A stretch of DNA of 64,000 nt from Candidatus Bathyarchaeota archaeon (GTDB lineage: Archaea; Thermoproteota; Bathyarchaeia; Bathyarchaeales; Bathycorpusculaceae). The stretch lies in contig PLTA01000039.1 of the NCBI GenBank assembly GCA_003164295.1, forward strand, positions 50,019 through 114,018, in the 5' to 3' direction. The position numbers and the translations under genes were made by a program. Below are positions 24,546 through 33,319 of the stretch, in pieces (position 1 is the first letter of the stretch; each line of letters starts with the position of its first letter). The notes under the pieces were generated by a model. That model saw nothing but the letters and a program-made list of their open reading frames with translations. It was not told the origin of the DNA and did not search any database.

Positions 24546-26930
24546 ATGCGAAAACACAAATGGATTCTAATCACGCTTATTGTTCTCATTGCTTTGCCAA
24601 CATATTGTTTTTCTGTAGCCTCAGCCAGTACCAGCAGTAGTTTAGACACGAATAATTGGACAACGTACCGTCAAAACCCTGACCACACTGGCTACGTAGC
24701 GAGCTCTAATCTGTCTGACTCCGTTAAACTCTTGTGGAATTACACAACTGGCCGAATGGTACAGTCTTCCCCTGCAATAGCAAACGGCTGCGTTTTCGTG
24801 GGTTCTAGGGACAGCCAATTGTTCTGTCTTAATGCTTCAAACGGGAAAGTTATCTGGAAATTTCCATTTCATACGGAAGTATGGTCTTCTCCCGCCGTTT
24901 ATAATGGCGCTGTCTATGTAGGTGCAGATGATGGTTATCTTTACAGTCTAAACGTTACCACAGGAACACCAATGTGGAGGTCGGAAGTTGGAGGCGCGGT
25001 GCGGTCTTCTCCAGCAATTGTCGATGATTGTATTTACATAGGATCTGGCGATCAAGGAGTTTTCTGTTTTAACGCTACCAACGGAAAAACAATATGGAAC
25101 CATCCAACTTCATATCGGGTAGATTCATCGCCTGCGGTCTCAAATGGCATAGTATACGTCGCCACAGACGACTTTTGTATTTATGCTCTTAATGCAACGA
25201 CAGGAAATGAAATATGGATCCGCCACACAGGAAGCACAGTCTCTTCGCCGAGCGTTTACAACGGTTATGTCTACATAGGCTCATATGACGGTTATGTTTG
25301 CGGGTTAAACGCGTCTACAGGTGACCAAATTTGGAAATATCAAACTGGAGATGTTGTTGAATCCTCGCCAGCCGTAGCTTATGGATACGTTTACATAGGA
25401 TCTGACGACGACAACCTGTACTGTCTTAATGCATCTACCGGTGAAAAAATATGGCAAAGCCCGACTGGATATTGGGTCACTTCTGCGCCTGCAGTTGCGG
25501 GTGGCAATGTGTATGTTGGTTCAGAAGACTTTAACATTTATTGTTTTAATGCCTCGACAGGGGTAAAAGAGTGGAGTTTTGCAACGGGAAATTTTGTGGA
25601 ATCTTCACCGGCAGTTGTTAACGGGATTCTTTATGTTGGTTCTGATGACAAAAATATTTACGCTCTTGAATTAAATGATTCAACGGCTGAATCGTTACCA
25701 TTATTGGCTTCAAACTCTTTTCAGTGGACCACAATTGCTTTTGAAGTAACCGCACTTGCCGTAGTGGTCATCTCCATCTTGGCAATCTCACAATACGTTC
25801 GTACAACTAAACGAGCTAAAAAAACAGTTAACAATGATAATTCCGGCAAAAACTACCCATGGTATTTAACGCACGCCGATGCGTTGTTTATTCTTGCCAT
25901 TCTAACTTTTTCAATAATATTCTACTTGAATTTAGCAAGCGGGCATCTTTGGGCTGCCGACGAGCAAACGTATTCTCAATGGGCTTTCCATATGTTTAAA
26001 ACAGGGGATTATCTGACACCTTGGGCTTTTGGTGATGTATCATTTTGGATAGCGAAACCCCCGCTAAACATGTGGCTGATGGCTCTTTCTTACCAAGCCT
26101 TCGGCATAAGCAATGTTTCATCAAGACTTCCAAGCGCCATATTTGGCAGTTTATCTTTGATTCTTGTTTTCTTCTTGGGAAAGAAACTGTATAATTCGTA
26201 TGTCGGTTTTTTGTCAGCGATAATTTTAGGTACCTTTACAACGTTTTATGCATTTTCAACACATGCCATGACTGATGTTCCTTTCGTCTTCTTTATCATG
26301 GCAAGCATCTACTTTTTTGTTGTAAGCGAGAACACAGAAAAACCCGATCGATATGCGGTTTCAAGTGGCGTTTTCTTTGCACTGGCGTTAATGACAAAGC
26401 AACTTGAGGCTTTAGTGATTCCAGTGATAATTTTGACATATCTTATAGCGACAAAAAGAAGCATCAAGTTCTTTTTCACAAAACAGTTTACTCTTTTTTG
26501 GGATTTTGGACTGCTGCTTTTTTCTCCATGGTTAATCTACATGGGCATCTCGTTTGGATCGCAATTTTGGAATAACTATTTCATTTATAGCGCAGTTACC
26601 CGTGCTGTTACGCCAATTGAGGGGCACGCAGAAAGTTACCTTTTCTACTTCAATTACATAATCAATAATGAATTGTTGTGGGCGGTTATGCTTCCTTTTG
26701 CAGCGGGGCTCTGCACATTCAAAGCAATTTTTAAACGAGCAAAACCAGAAACGTTAATTATTCTTTGGATGGCACTTGTGCTTTTAGTATTCACTTTTGC
26801 TCAAACAAAACTGTACTGGTATATTCTACCAGCTTTTCCAGCTTTCGCAATTGGAATCGGTAGCTTTCTATATCAACTATTAGAGAAAATACGATCGCTC
26901 ATCAGATACCACCGAAATATTAAACTTTGA
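24546..26930 (+). CDS. PQQ-type beta-propeller fused to GT39/ArnT-like membrane glycosyltransferase
   Basis: About 794 residues. A signal/anchor helix (residues 5-28) is followed by an extracellular eight-bladed PQQ-like propeller (about 35-380; repeated G-x-V/I-Y-V/I-G-S-x-D and NASTG-x2-IW units). A transmembrane helix near 400 follows, and then a multi-helix GT-C domain (about 445-785) with the luminal Asp-Glu pair in WAADEQTYSQW that marks ArnT/PMT-type enzymes. These transfer sugars from polyprenyl phosphate to lipids or proteins outside the cell. The propeller may bind the acceptor or the wall; this coupling is inference. GAGGT lies upstream, and ATG 24546, 24540 and 24522 are all possible starts. 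Confidence 0.85.
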   Translation: MRKHKWILITLIVLIALPTYCFSVASASTSSSLDTNNWTTYRQNPDHTGYVASSNLSDSVKLLWNYTTGRMVQSSPAIANGCVFVGSRDSQLFCLNASNGKVIWKFPFHTEVWSSPAVYNGAVYVGADDGYLYSLNVTTGTPMWRSEVGGAVRSSPAIVDDCIYIGSGDQGVFCFNATNGKTIWNHPTSYRVDSSPAVSNGIVYVATDDFCIYALNATTGNEIWIRHTGSTVSSPSVYNGYVYIGSYDGYVCGLNASTGDQIWKYQTGDVVESSPAVAYGYVYIGSDDDNLYCLNASTGEKIWQSPTGYWVTSAPAVAGGNVYVGSEDFNIYCFNASTGVKEWSFATGNFVESSPAVVNGILYVGSDDKNIYALELNDSTAESLPLLASNSFQWTTIAFEVTALAVVVISILAISQYVRTTKRAKKTVNNDNSGKNYPWYLTHADALFILAILTFSIIFYLNLASGHLWAADEQTYSQWAFHMFKTGDYLTPWAFGDVSFWIAKPPLNMWLMALSYQAFGISNVSSRLPSAIFGSLSLILVFFLGKKLYNSYVGFLSAIILGTFTTFYAFSTHAMTDVPFVFFIMASIYFFVVSENTEKPDRYAVSSGVFFALALMTKQLEALVIPVIILTYLIATKRSIKFFFTKQFTLFWDFGLLLFSPWLIYMGISFGSQFWNNYFIYSAVTRAVTPIEGHAESYLFYFNYIINNELLWAVMLPFAAGLCTFKAIFKRAKPETLIILWMALVLLVFTFAQTKLYWYILPAFPAFAIGIGSFLYQLLEKIRSLIRYHRNIKL

Positions 26931-27260
26931 AACGGAAATTTTTGTTATATGCTAAAACGTGGTTATTAAAAGAAAACATCAGTTTGGCAGAATTTGTTTT
27001 TCTTTTTCTCGGTCTTTCTTACTTTGGGCGCAACTTCAAGAGTAGAAGTAGGAAGGTTGGTGGTAGCACCGCATCCTAATTCTTCTAACTCCAAAAGAAG
27101 AAGAAGCCCTGAAAATTCACACTTCTTCTTCTGCTTTTAAGCTTCATATTGTTCAAACTGTATTTGTAATTCCAATTCATGGCTTTTGCTAGGATTGGAC
27201 TATAGATTGAGTGCTTTATCACTGTGGTTAAAATATCTGCGCTGTAAAGTAAGATAGCGT
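26931..27260. other. intergenic region holding hairpin element 1
   Basis: A 330-nt gap between two plus-strand genes. It contains the hairpin element listed separately (27041-27090), a purine-rich AAGAAGAAGAAG run just after it, and a complementary CTTCTTCTTCTG run at 27121-27133 that could pair with the purine run. I see no open frame worth calling. Confidence 0.5.
27041..27090. repeat. hairpin element, copy 1
   Basis: Outer stem: AGTAGAAG (27041-27048) pairs with CTTCTAACT (27082-27090) with one bulged A. Inner stem: TAGGA (27049-27053) pairs with TCCTA (27074-27078), leaving an ATT bulge. The 20-nt loop (27054-27073) reads AGGTTGGTGGTAGCACCGCA and can itself form a GGTG/CACC stem. Two relatives sit at 56194-56290. 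The transcribed strand is unknown. Confidence 0.6.
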
Positions 27261-27824
27261 ATGTTTGAGTACTTGGTATTCATTGCCGCTGCTGCGACAT
27301 TGATTGGAGCTTCTGTTTACATTCGTTCCATGTTCAAGGGCCAAACCAACCCAAACAAGATTACCTGGCTCATGTGGTCAATCGCGCCTTTTATAGCGAC
27401 CGCTGCCGCTTTATCCAATCATGTTGGTTGGGCAGTCCTACCAGTATTCATGTCAGGTTTTTCCCCATTTCTTGTCTTCACAGCTTCATTTTTCAACAAG
27501 AAAGCATATTGGAAACTGTCATCGTTTGATTACATTTGTGGAATACTATCAGGTTTAGCCATTGCTCTTTGGTTTGTAACCAATAACCCGAATTTAGCCA
27601 TAACATTTGCGATAATGAGCGATGCACTAGCCGCAACGCCAACTCTAATAAAAGCATGGCATAACCCAGAAACAGAATCCATTTGGCTCTTCATAATTGG
27701 AGTATTTAGTCCTATAACAAGCTTCATCGTCGCCACAAACTGGGGATTTTCAGAAATAGCTTTTCCGACCTATCTGGTAGTGATAAATATCCTACTAGTT
27801 TTTTCAATGTCTAAGAAAAAATAA
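27261..27824 (+). CDS. PQ-loop/SemiSWEET-like integral membrane protein
   Basis: A 187-residue, very hydrophobic protein with about seven predicted helices arranged as an imperfect duplication. The first half has SMFKGQTNPNKITWLMW and the second KAWHNPETESIWLF, both an Asn-Pro plus Trp signature at the start of a helix, which recalls PQ-loop and SemiSWEET transporters. The family match is by pattern only, so a sugar or amino-acid transport role is tentative. ATG 27261 opens the frame. Hairpin element 1 lies 170 nt upstream, and tRNA-Arg follows on the opposite strand. Confidence 0.6.
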   Translation: MFEYLVFIAAAATLIGASVYIRSMFKGQTNPNKITWLMWSIAPFIATAAALSNHVGWAVLPVFMSGFSPFLVFTASFFNKKAYWKLSSFDYICGILSGLAIALWFVTNNPNLAITFAIMSDALAATPTLIKAWHNPETESIWLFIIGVFSPITSFIVATNWGFSEIAFPTYLVVINILLVFSMSKKK

Positions 27825-27870
27825 TGGAATAAATTTTCTTGTTTAGTAATAGGTATGTTATAAATGATGG

Positions 27871-27945
27871 CGGGCCCGCTGGGATTTGAACCCAGGATTC
27901 CCGGCTCCGGAGGCCGATGCCTTGTCCGTACTAGACTACGAGCCC
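27871..27945 (-). tRNA. tRNA-Arg (anticodon CCG)
   Basis: A 75-nt cloverleaf on minus. The acceptor GGGCTCG pairs with CGGGCCC (one G-U), the D stem GTCT with AGGC, the anticodon stem TCGGC with GCCGG around loop CTCCGGA, giving anticodon CCG (codon CGG), and the T arm is CTGGG-TTCAAAT-CCCAG. The discriminator is G, and CCA appears encoded at 27870-27868. No intron. Confidence 0.95.
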
Positions 27946-27989
27946 CACTTTACAAACCAAATATTCCAATAAATTTAAAGCTAACCTTA

Positions 27990-28490
27990 CTATTCCTGGA
28001 TTAATTCCTCATCTATCCACCAAGCCTTCTTTTTCCCAGATCTTTCGCCAGCGTAATATTCGATTATAGGTTTCCCACTTTGTTTTTTGGAGGTTTTCTG
28101 AATTTTCCTAAGCCTGCTAAGAATAAGCCATCGGTTGGTTTTAATGTAATCTGCCAATTCAGGCGTCGTACCGCTCTTATAATGAAGCAAATAATCCATT
28201 ATTTTATGATCAACCTCATCGATACAATAGGAGTGAGGATTAATTTTGCCGTGTTGAAAAGTGAGAAGTTCCAAATCGGCCAAATATTTTCTGATTTGCC
28301 CAAATTCCTGCTCTATATTACTCATACGCTCTTCTAAAGCCAAGAGCTTGTCAGCTTTAGGTGTCTTTTGTAGTTTTTCGTTTATGGCTTCCCTGATGAA
28401 AGTACTTCTGTCGCCCTCTGGAATACGTAACGCCATTTCTTGGTAGACTTCCTCAGGCAATTTTACTGAAATTATCCTATTATCGCTCAA
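27990..28490 (-). CDS. regulator with ribbon-helix-helix, coiled coil and winged helix
   Basis: A 166-residue protein with two DNA-binding modules. Residues 5-42 are a ribbon-helix-helix (RIISVKLPEEVYQEMALRI), residues 44-75 a coiled coil (LLALEERMSNIEQEFGQIRK), and residues 85-160 a winged-helix-like domain (KIMDYLLHYKSGTTPELADY, then a basic recognition region with RWLILSRLRKI and a Trp-rich wing). The combination implies a dimer that could hold two operator sites. The target is unknown. The start codon TTG 28490 has no clear ribosome binding site, so the transcript may be leaderless. Confidence 0.77.
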   Translation of the reverse strand: MSDNRIISVKLPEEVYQEMALRIPEGDRSTFIREAINEKLQKTPKADKLLALEERMSNIEQEFGQIRKYLADLELLTFQHGKINPHSYCIDEVDHKIMDYLLHYKSGTTPELADYIKTNRWLILSRLRKIQKTSKKQSGKPIIEYYAGERSGKKKAWWIDEELIQE

Positions 28491-28661
28491 ATAATTCGCC
28501 GCTAATACCCCACTATTTACTTTTGACGTATTTCATTTTTTCCATGCTTGCCTGCCTGATTTTGTGAAAAACTTAAATGCAATGAGCTCCTCGCTTTAAG
28601 TGGGATTATATGTGGCCAAGAAAGTCACTACAATTATCTTTAAACTTTGGAGGAAGCAAAT

Positions 28662-29585
28662 TTGATTGATTGGTCTCAAAAAGAGTTATTGATTCTGGCT
28701 TTTGATCATAGAGGTTCTTTTCTTGAAAAAATGTTTGGAATAAAAAACCGTCAACCTACCGCTGAAGAAAAAATACAGATAGAAGATTTCAAAAAAATTA
28801 TTTTTGAAGGCTTCAAACTGTCCCTCAAAAAAAATGTTCCAAAACAGATAGCTGGCTTATTAGTAGATGAAGAGTTTGGAAGCAGCATTCTCAAAGAGGC
28901 TAAAGCTGAAGGATTAACGTTTGCTATACCCGTAGAGAAGTCGGGACAAGACGAATTCGACTTTGAATATGGAGATAACTTTCCAAAGCATATAGAAGAG
29001 TTTGACCCCACTTTTGTTAAAGTACTGGTACGCTACAACCCTGAAGGAGAAAACGCTTTAAACAAGAGACAGCTGCAAAAACTGAAAAAACTAAGCGATT
29101 ATTTGGCAAAAACAAAAAGACCCTTCCTATTCGAACTCATTGTACCTTCAACACCAACTCAATTATCAAAACTTGGAGGATCAAAAGAATCCTACGACAC
29201 AGAGTTACGCCCTAAGCTAATGGTTCAAAGTCTCAAAGAAATTCAAGCCGCCGGAGTGGAACCTGCTATTTGGAAATTAGAAGGCGTCGACAAACCTGAA
29301 TCTGCAAAAGCAATTGTAGCTCAAGCTCAAAGTAATGGAAGGAAAGCGGGAGTCATTACTCTTGGACGAGGCGAGTCAAAAGAAAAAGTTCAAGAATGGC
29401 TTAAAGTGGGCGCAAAAATAAAGGGAATTATTGGATTTGCTGTGGGAAGAACAATTTTTTGGCAACCATTAGCAGATCATAAAGCAGGTAAAATCGCCAG
29501 AAAACAAGCCATTGATCAGATCGCCCAAAATTACGGCGAGTTTACAGAATTATGGCTAAACGAATGTAAAGGTGGTAAACAATGA
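28662..29585 (+). CDS. DUF2090 aldolase-like TIM-barrel protein (IolC C-terminal domain family)
   Basis: About 308 residues matching the DUF2090 domain found at the C-terminus of IolC: LAFDHRGSF at the N-terminus, VDEEFGSSIL, FELIVPST, a Glu-Leu-Arg-Pro segment, EPAIWKLEGVD, TLGRGES and GFAVGRTIFWQPL near the end. The family is a TIM-barrel aldolase-like fold acting on sugar phosphates. Here it stands alone, without the kinase domain, and its stop overlaps the GlpX start by 4 nt. A partner of fructose bisphosphatase would sensibly be an aldolase, so a role in triose-to-fructose-bisphosphate synthesis is a reasonable guess, not shown. TTG 28662 follows GGAGG by 8 nt. Confidence 0.8.
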   Translation: MIDWSQKELLILAFDHRGSFLEKMFGIKNRQPTAEEKIQIEDFKKIIFEGFKLSLKKNVPKQIAGLLVDEEFGSSILKEAKAEGLTFAIPVEKSGQDEFDFEYGDNFPKHIEEFDPTFVKVLVRYNPEGENALNKRQLQKLKKLSDYLAKTKRPFLFELIVPSTPTQLSKLGGSKESYDTELRPKLMVQSLKEIQAAGVEPAIWKLEGVDKPESAKAIVAQAQSNGRKAGVITLGRGESKEKVQEWLKVGAKIKGIIGFAVGRTIFWQPLADHKAGKIARKQAIDQIAQNYGEFTELWLNECKGGKQ

Positions 29586-30565
29586 CCTCACTACGATCGT
29601 TATCGCCTTCATTAACAAGAATCACAACTGCCGGAGCTGTAGGCGCGGCACTGCACATAGGTAAAGGAGATCCTGACAAAGTTGACCAAACCGCATTGGA
29701 TTTTTCCAGAGCAGTTTTAAACCAAACTGAAGTTGACGGTGAAGTTATTTGTTGCGAGGGACCCAAAGACAATGCCCCTGCTTTTAGTTACAAAGAAAAA
29801 GTTGGCACAGGCAACGGTCCTAAAGTTGAATTTATTATTGACCAAGTTGACGGCACTACAGCAACTTCCAAAGGAAAGAAAGACGCTATCTCAGCTTTAG
29901 CATGTGCTCCATCAGGTTGTTTACAAGTTCTTCCCGACGATGGATATTACTTCAAGATAGCAACAAACGGTCTATCGAAAGGCAAAATTTCCGCTGATAT
30001 GTCCATTGAAGAAATCGTGCAGACTGTCGCTTCTATAAAGAAGTTACCTCTTTCAAATTTCACTGTAATCATGCTTGAGCGCGAGAGACATAAGGACATG
30101 CTTTCTAGGTTAAGAAAAATGGGTGTAAGAATCATCTTGATAACCGATGGAGACATTGCTGGTTCAATCGTAACTTGTCTACCGAATTCGGGTGTTGACT
30201 TGCTCCTCGGTGCAGGAGCAGGCGCTGAAGCAACTATAGCTGCCGTAGCGGTAAAATGCTTAGGTGGAACTATGCTTGTTAAGGTTTGGAAAGATCCAAA
30301 AGATGATGCAAACCGCATGAAAAGACTAAAAGCTGCAGGCGTTGACGTTGAAAAAACATACACTCAAGACGAATTAGCGAAGGGAAATGAAATGATTTTC
30401 GCTGCTTCAGGTGTTACCAAAGGTGAAATGCTTGATGGTGTAAGGTTTATTCCAACGGGCGCAATCGTTAATTCTTTCTGCACAAGGCTGCCCAGCGGAA
30501 CTATTGAAAGATCAGAAACTATTTTGAAGTTCAGCGGTCACCCAGTGTACAGTCAAATAACTTAA
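29582..30565 (+). CDS. glpX: class II fructose-1,6-bisphosphatase GlpX
   Basis: A 327-residue GlpX-family phosphatase that removes the 1-phosphate of fructose 1,6-bisphosphate in gluconeogenesis. Metal and substrate motifs are present: the Glu of EVICCEGPKDNAP, the Asp-Gly-Thr-Thr of DQVDGTTATSKGK, ITDGDIAGS and the GAGAGAE loop. Class II enzymes are mainly bacterial; most archaea use class IV or V enzymes instead, so its presence suggests transfer. The start ATG 29582 overlaps the end of the DUF2090 gene and has GGTGG as ribosome binding site, so the two are one coupled operon. Confidence 0.93.
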   Translation: MTSLRSLSPSLTRITTAGAVGAALHIGKGDPDKVDQTALDFSRAVLNQTEVDGEVICCEGPKDNAPAFSYKEKVGTGNGPKVEFIIDQVDGTTATSKGKKDAISALACAPSGCLQVLPDDGYYFKIATNGLSKGKISADMSIEEIVQTVASIKKLPLSNFTVIMLERERHKDMLSRLRKMGVRIILITDGDIAGSIVTCLPNSGVDLLLGAGAGAEATIAAVAVKCLGGTMLVKVWKDPKDDANRMKRLKAAGVDVEKTYTQDELAKGNEMIFAASGVTKGEMLDGVRFIPTGAIVNSFCTRLPSGTIERSETILKFSGHPVYSQIT

Positions 30566-30642
30566 CTTTTTTTCTTTATTTATTTTTTCAGCGATAGGTT
30601 AAGATAGTCTCAAAATTGATGGTTAATGATTAAAGAAGAAAT

Positions 30643-31209
30643 TTATTGTTCTGTTGGAACCGGTTGACCCGCCAGCTTGGATAAATCAAGAAAACGTTGC
30701 TCAACCATACTTCGCAGTTGATTTCGCATTTCTTCTCCAGCATAATTTTTCTTTTTCAACAAAGCTGTTTTTTTAGCTAATTCTTCATCTCCCAGCATTT
30801 TAAACCAAGCTTCAAAGTCGCCCCTTTGTAAATGAAATTCTGCTGAAGCTAAATCAGCTTTGTCGAGTTTGTTAGCAAAATCTCGCAGGTTATGAGCATG
30901 CAAACTTAAAGGTTTTCCAACTGTTACATAGAAATTGAAGGCTTTCTCATGAGCAGCATAAGATAAGATGGCTGCTGCTTTTTCTTTGGAGACTTCGGGA
31001 ACACCCAAAACACCTTTTCCTCGTTGGGTTATGACATATAGCCCTTTTTCAGGCGAACTTACATACCCCATTTTGGTAAGACCTAAAAGATGCATCATAG
31101 TCGGCGGAAACTCTTTTTTGCTTTCGCTTGCGATTTCGATTGCTTTCATTGGTTTTTCATTAAGTAGCATATTTTCTAGTATCTCTTGTTTAATTGGTGA
31201 TAAACTCAT
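30643..31209 (-). CDS. winged-helix protein with DUF5752-like C-terminus
   Basis: About 188 residues. The N-terminal 80 form a winged helix (SPIKQEILENMLLNEKPMKA, then PTMMHLLGLTKMGYV and a beta wing ending YVITQRGKGVLG). The rest is helical, with AHNLRDFANKLDKADLASAE and FHLQRGDFEAWF, a pattern of the DUF5752 family where a His and Trp are conserved. It probably acts as a regulator in the cytoplasm; its target is unknown. The longer frame starts at 31251, but ATG 31209 lies 8 nt after AAGGTG. It is convergent with glpX. Confidence 0.75.
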   Translation of the reverse strand: MSLSPIKQEILENMLLNEKPMKAIEIASESKKEFPPTMMHLLGLTKMGYVSSPEKGLYVITQRGKGVLGVPEVSKEKAAAILSYAAHEKAFNFYVTVGKPLSLHAHNLRDFANKLDKADLASAEFHLQRGDFEAWFKMLGDEELAKKTALLKKKNYAGEEMRNQLRSMVEQRFLDLSKLAGQPVPTEQ

Positions 31210-31361
31210 TTGTTGCACCTTGTTAGTGGTATTGTTGAAACGTCTAATCAAACTTTTCGCTAAATTTCACTGTTTTTTCAGCGTTAAGTTTGTTTAGAAT
31301 AATAAGTAAAGCTTTTAGTACATTGGTTCCCAATTCTAGTGTTAATTGGTGACGGTACAGA

Positions 31362-32612
31362 ATGAAGCTTGCAGTTTTCGTTTATGAGTATCCGCCTAAA
31401 ATTGTCGGTGGATTAGGAACTTATGCCGCCGAGATAACAAGAAAGTTTGTTTTAGAAGATCATGACGTGACAGTTTTTACCATGAATGATGACGCAGGTT
31501 CTTTGCCTACAAGGGAAATTTGGCGTGGAATTGAGATTCACCGTCCCTTGCACATTGACATTTCAGATTCGCTTCCAGATGTAATCGCCGAAGACATCAA
31601 AAAATGGGGCAGAGGATTACATTTTTTTGGCAAACTCATGGTTTACAATTATTTGTCAGCGGCTAAACTCATCAATGAGCTAATCAAAAAAGAAAATATG
31701 AAGTATGATGTTGTTGTTGCCCATGATTGGCTTTCAGCGATGGGTGGAATTACAGTTAAAAGAGAAACCAATTTGCCTTTTGCATTTCATGTTCACTCAA
31801 CTGAGAAAGGCCGAACATTGGGAAACGGTTCAGGCGTAGTCAGCAACATAGAATTACGAGCAGGCAAAATGGCTGATATGGTTGTTACTGTATCCTACGC
31901 TATGAAAGACGAGCTTATTCAGCTTGGTTTTCCAAGAGAAAAAATTCAAGTTAGCTATAACGGTGTTGACCCCCAAAAATATAATCCGCAAAACATATCA
32001 GCTGAAGACATCAAACGCGTTAGAAGCAAGTACGGCATCAGCGATAATGAACTCATGATTCTTTTCTTGGGCAGACTCGTAGGCGTAAAAGGCGTTGATA
32101 AACTCATAATGGCGATGCCTCACATAGTCTCAAAAATCCCAAACGCAAGACTCGTAATTGTAGGTGTAGGCGATCTTCAAGAATACTTGGCAAACTTAAC
32201 TCGAACAATTCGTCTTGATCAATACGTTAAATTCTGTTTTGACTTCATCCCAGAAGAAGAACGAATAATACATTATGCAGCTTGCGACATTGCAGTTTTC
32301 CCAAGCTTCTACGAACCATTTGGAATAGTCGCGCTTGAAGCAATGAGTATGGAAAAGCCGGTTGTTGTTGGAGCTGCAGGAGTCAGTGGAATGCGTGAAA
32401 TAGTAATCTGCTGCGGAGAAGAACAATGCGGGTACCACGTAGACCCAAATAACCCTTCAGATATTGCATGGGGAGTAATCAGCGCTTTAGAAAACCCTGA
32501 AAAACGCAAGTTGCTTGGTAAAAACGGCAGAAAACGTGTCTTAGCTGAGTTCACGTGGAGCAAAATCGCTAAAAAAACCATAGAGCTTTACGGAACAATA
32601 GTAAAACGCTGA
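31362..32612 (+). CDS. GT4 family glycosyltransferase, glycogen synthase-like
   Basis: A 416-residue GT-B enzyme. The N-terminal YEYPPKIVGGLGTYA loop (nucleotide-sugar binding Gly-Gly-Leu-Gly), AHDWLSAMGG, RAGKMADMVVTVS and VSYNGVDPQKY, and the C-terminal E-x7-E signature FYEPFGIVALEAM are all typical of archaeal GT4 glycogen/starch synthase-like transferases. It could make a storage polysaccharide or a glycan; the Lys-x-Gly-Gly-type N-terminus favours glycogen synthase but does not prove it. A nucleotidyltransferase gene starts 18 nt after its stop, so they are probably cotranscribed. Confidence 0.87.
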   Translation: MKLAVFVYEYPPKIVGGLGTYAAEITRKFVLEDHDVTVFTMNDDAGSLPTREIWRGIEIHRPLHIDISDSLPDVIAEDIKKWGRGLHFFGKLMVYNYLSAAKLINELIKKENMKYDVVVAHDWLSAMGGITVKRETNLPFAFHVHSTEKGRTLGNGSGVVSNIELRAGKMADMVVTVSYAMKDELIQLGFPREKIQVSYNGVDPQKYNPQNISAEDIKRVRSKYGISDNELMILFLGRLVGVKGVDKLIMAMPHIVSKIPNARLVIVGVGDLQEYLANLTRTIRLDQYVKFCFDFIPEEERIIHYAACDIAVFPSFYEPFGIVALEAMSMEKPVVVGAAGVSGMREIVICCGEEQCGYHVDPNNPSDIAWGVISALENPEKRKLLGKNGRKRVLAEFTWSKIAKKTIELYGTIVKR

Positions 32613-32630
32613 TTAGCGCTTGGTGCCTAA

Positions 32631-33239
32631 TTGAGTGCTGATTTAAAAACCAAAGTTGCTCGTGAAGCGGCCACTTTGCTTTATTTTGGCGCGGAAAAAG
32701 AATACAAACAAGCAAAAGACAGAGCTGCAGAAACGTTAGGTACTCACTTTTTGCCTTCAAATCTTGACATCGCTTTGGAACTTGATAAAATAGCTGAGGA
32801 AAACGAAGGCTTAGAAAGAAAAGAACGCTTAATTGAAATGCGAAAAGAAGCCCTAAATATAATGAAGCTTTTTGATGGGTATTGCTCAGTTTTAATCGGA
32901 AGCGTTTGGCGGGGAACGATAAAACAAGGAAGTGATATTGACATAGCCGTTTATGCAGATGACCCCGAAGTGATCATTAAAGTTCTTAGAGCCGCAAACG
33001 TAAAGATTTTGAAAACGGGATGGACAACCATTAACAAGCGTGGAGCAACTTCAGAGTCATTTCATATTTACGCAGAAACCTCAGAAAAATATGGACTTGA
33101 AATCGTTGCACGAAGTCAAGAGGAAGCGGGAAAGAAAAGAAAATGTGAAATCTTTGGCGACGAAATGAAAGGATTGAACATTAAAGAACTAAAGAAAGTC
33201 CTTGAGGACAACCCAACACAGCAATTTATTCCATCATAA
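32631..33239 (+). CDS. Pol-beta-superfamily nucleotidyltransferase
   Basis: About 202 residues. A helical N-terminal half leads to a nucleotidyltransferase fold with GSVWRGTIKQGSDIDIAVY, the G-S-x3-G...D-x-D catalytic signature, followed by an acidic-basic strand region and LEIVARS carrying the third carboxylate. The family adds nucleotides to proteins, RNA or small molecules; substrates are not predictable from sequence. It has no HEPN partner nearby and is longer than MNT antitoxins. The TTG 32631 start follows GGTG by 5 nt and the gene is linked to the GT4 transferase. Confidence 0.8.
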   Translation: MSADLKTKVAREAATLLYFGAEKEYKQAKDRAAETLGTHFLPSNLDIALELDKIAEENEGLERKERLIEMRKEALNIMKLFDGYCSVLIGSVWRGTIKQGSDIDIAVYADDPEVIIKVLRAANVKILKTGWTTINKRGATSESFHIYAETSEKYGLEIVARSQEEAGKKRKCEIFGDEMKGLNIKELKKVLEDNPTQQFIPS

Positions 33240-33319
33240 TCCTTGGCAAAACACTGTTTTGCATCAAAAAAGAAAATAAATAACGATTTCAAATAATATT
33301 TTTTATACCCTGATGAAAA

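Noticed and set aside
27051..27080. The hairpin loop resembles the bacterial T-box consensus (AGGGTGGNACCGCG)
   Set aside because: The match is loose, there is no Stem I, specifier loop or tRNA-synthetase/amino-acid gene downstream, two copies stand in tandem, and T-boxes are not known in archaea.
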